From positions 2,587,001 through 2,651,000 of the forward strand of contig NZ_CP028922.1 of the NCBI RefSeq assembly GCF_003060825.1: 64,000 nucleotides of DNA, in the 5' to 3' direction. Position 1 is the stretch's first letter; each line of letters starts with the position of its first letter. This document shows, one piece after another, positions 63,792 to 64,000 of this stretch. Position numbers and translations under genes: made by a program. The stretch comes from Paenibacillus sp. CAA11. GTDB taxonomy: Bacteria > Bacillota > Bacilli > Paenibacillales > Paenibacillaceae. The notes below the pieces were generated by a model. It did no database searches and was not told the origin of the DNA. It was given only the letters and a program-made list of their open reading frames with translations.

Positions 63792-64000
63792 ACACGGTCT
63801 GAACCATAATCTGATTAGGTTCTAACAGTGAGGAAGTAATCATGTCCAGCTCGCCCACTTCATGCTCCATACTTTCCAGCAAATGATCGAACACCCGCAC
63901 AGTCGGTTCATAATCATGAAGCAGATATAACTTGCCGGATCGTCCAATCGCCGTTACCGCCGGATAATAATATCCGCTTAATCCTAGACAATAACAATCC
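63745..64000 (-). CDS. Hypothetical protein, C-terminal part (5' end beyond window)
   Basis: Minus-strand frame open from the right edge to TGA at 63745. The visible 84 residues include GLSGYYYPAVTAIGRSGKLYLLHDYEPTVRVFDHLLESME. Not recognised; the pattern is loosely like SUKH or other small immunity domains. It overlaps the start of the next gene. Confidence 0.6.
   Translation of the reverse strand, partial: DCYCLGLSGYYYPAVTAIGRSGKLYLLHDYEPTVRVFDHLLESMEHEVGELDMITSSLLEPNQIMVQTVYGPQLSPEKVPNPFQ

Overview
The window looks like a piece of a Paenibacillus-type chromosome (Bacillota, Bacillales, endospore former). Evidence is the gene content and order: lexA next to a divergent LysM-domain yneA-like gene and ynzC; glnA-glnR-ynbB-hflX-spoVK; hfq-miaA; mutL-mutS next to cotE. 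Ribosome binding sites are strong (AGGAGG/GGAGG), TTG and GTG starts are common, and Rho-independent terminators are frequent. Most genes lie on the minus strand. No rRNA, tRNA, CRISPR array or complete insertion sequence was seen.

Layout. (1) 1-7.4 kb: a tightly overlapping minus-strand operon of an atypical Tad/Flp-like machine: a protein kinase fused to a MinD-like domain, a SAF/CpaB-like membrane protein, two MinD/CpaE-like proteins with degenerate P-loops, a TadA-like secretion ATPase with its own N-terminal membrane helix, and a TadC-like membrane protein cut by the window edge. A promoter and a leader hairpin precede it. (2) 7.4-15.2 kb: RNA/DNA maintenance and housekeeping genes (RlmM-like methyltransferase, endonuclease IV, Fpg-type glycosylase, RNase Z, HAD phosphatases) plus an orphan acireductone dioxygenase. 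(3) 15.2-19 kb: two SOS loci, lexA/yneA with four LexA-like boxes, and a second promoter with two boxes that reads into two tiny genes and an M15 endolysin-like peptidase. (4) 19-23.2 kb: glycosyltransferase, small membrane proteins, and a flavodoxin-fold reductase / Lrp / AhpD-like group. (5) 23.3-42 kb: conserved core, glnRA with a GlnR operator between -35 and -10, ynbB, hflX, spoVK, ydcF, DUF402, PBP1A, hfq, miaA, an RsmJ-like methyltransferase, mutL, mutS, and an amidoligase-like gene beside cotE. (6) 42-50.3 kb: a decayed pseudogene, an aromatic-acid-exporter-like protein, a complete SsuABC/ThiXYZ-type ABC importer, M32 carboxypeptidase, an Fe-S biogenesis-like protein, carbonic anhydrase and MscL. 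(7) 50.3-54.3 kb: secreted family-9 pectate lyase preceded by a small leader ORF, a tandem GNAT protein, and a PadR-HAAS pair whose membrane gene carries an amber codon. (8) 54.5-64 kb: an accessory region with DUF2785, an NAD(P)-binding protein, a CD3324-like HTH protein, a three-gene J-like/TPR - DUF1266 - Imm48-like operon, uppP, a severed histidine kinase C-terminus, and ankyrin and immunity-like proteins running off the right edge.

The best candidates for something little described are the kinase-led Tad-like operon (1-7.4 kb) and the J-like/DUF1266/Imm48-like operon (57.1-59.5 kb). The SOS-controlled small-gene/endolysin unit and the amidoligase beside cotE come next. Family names come from motif recognition by eye, since no database search was possible.
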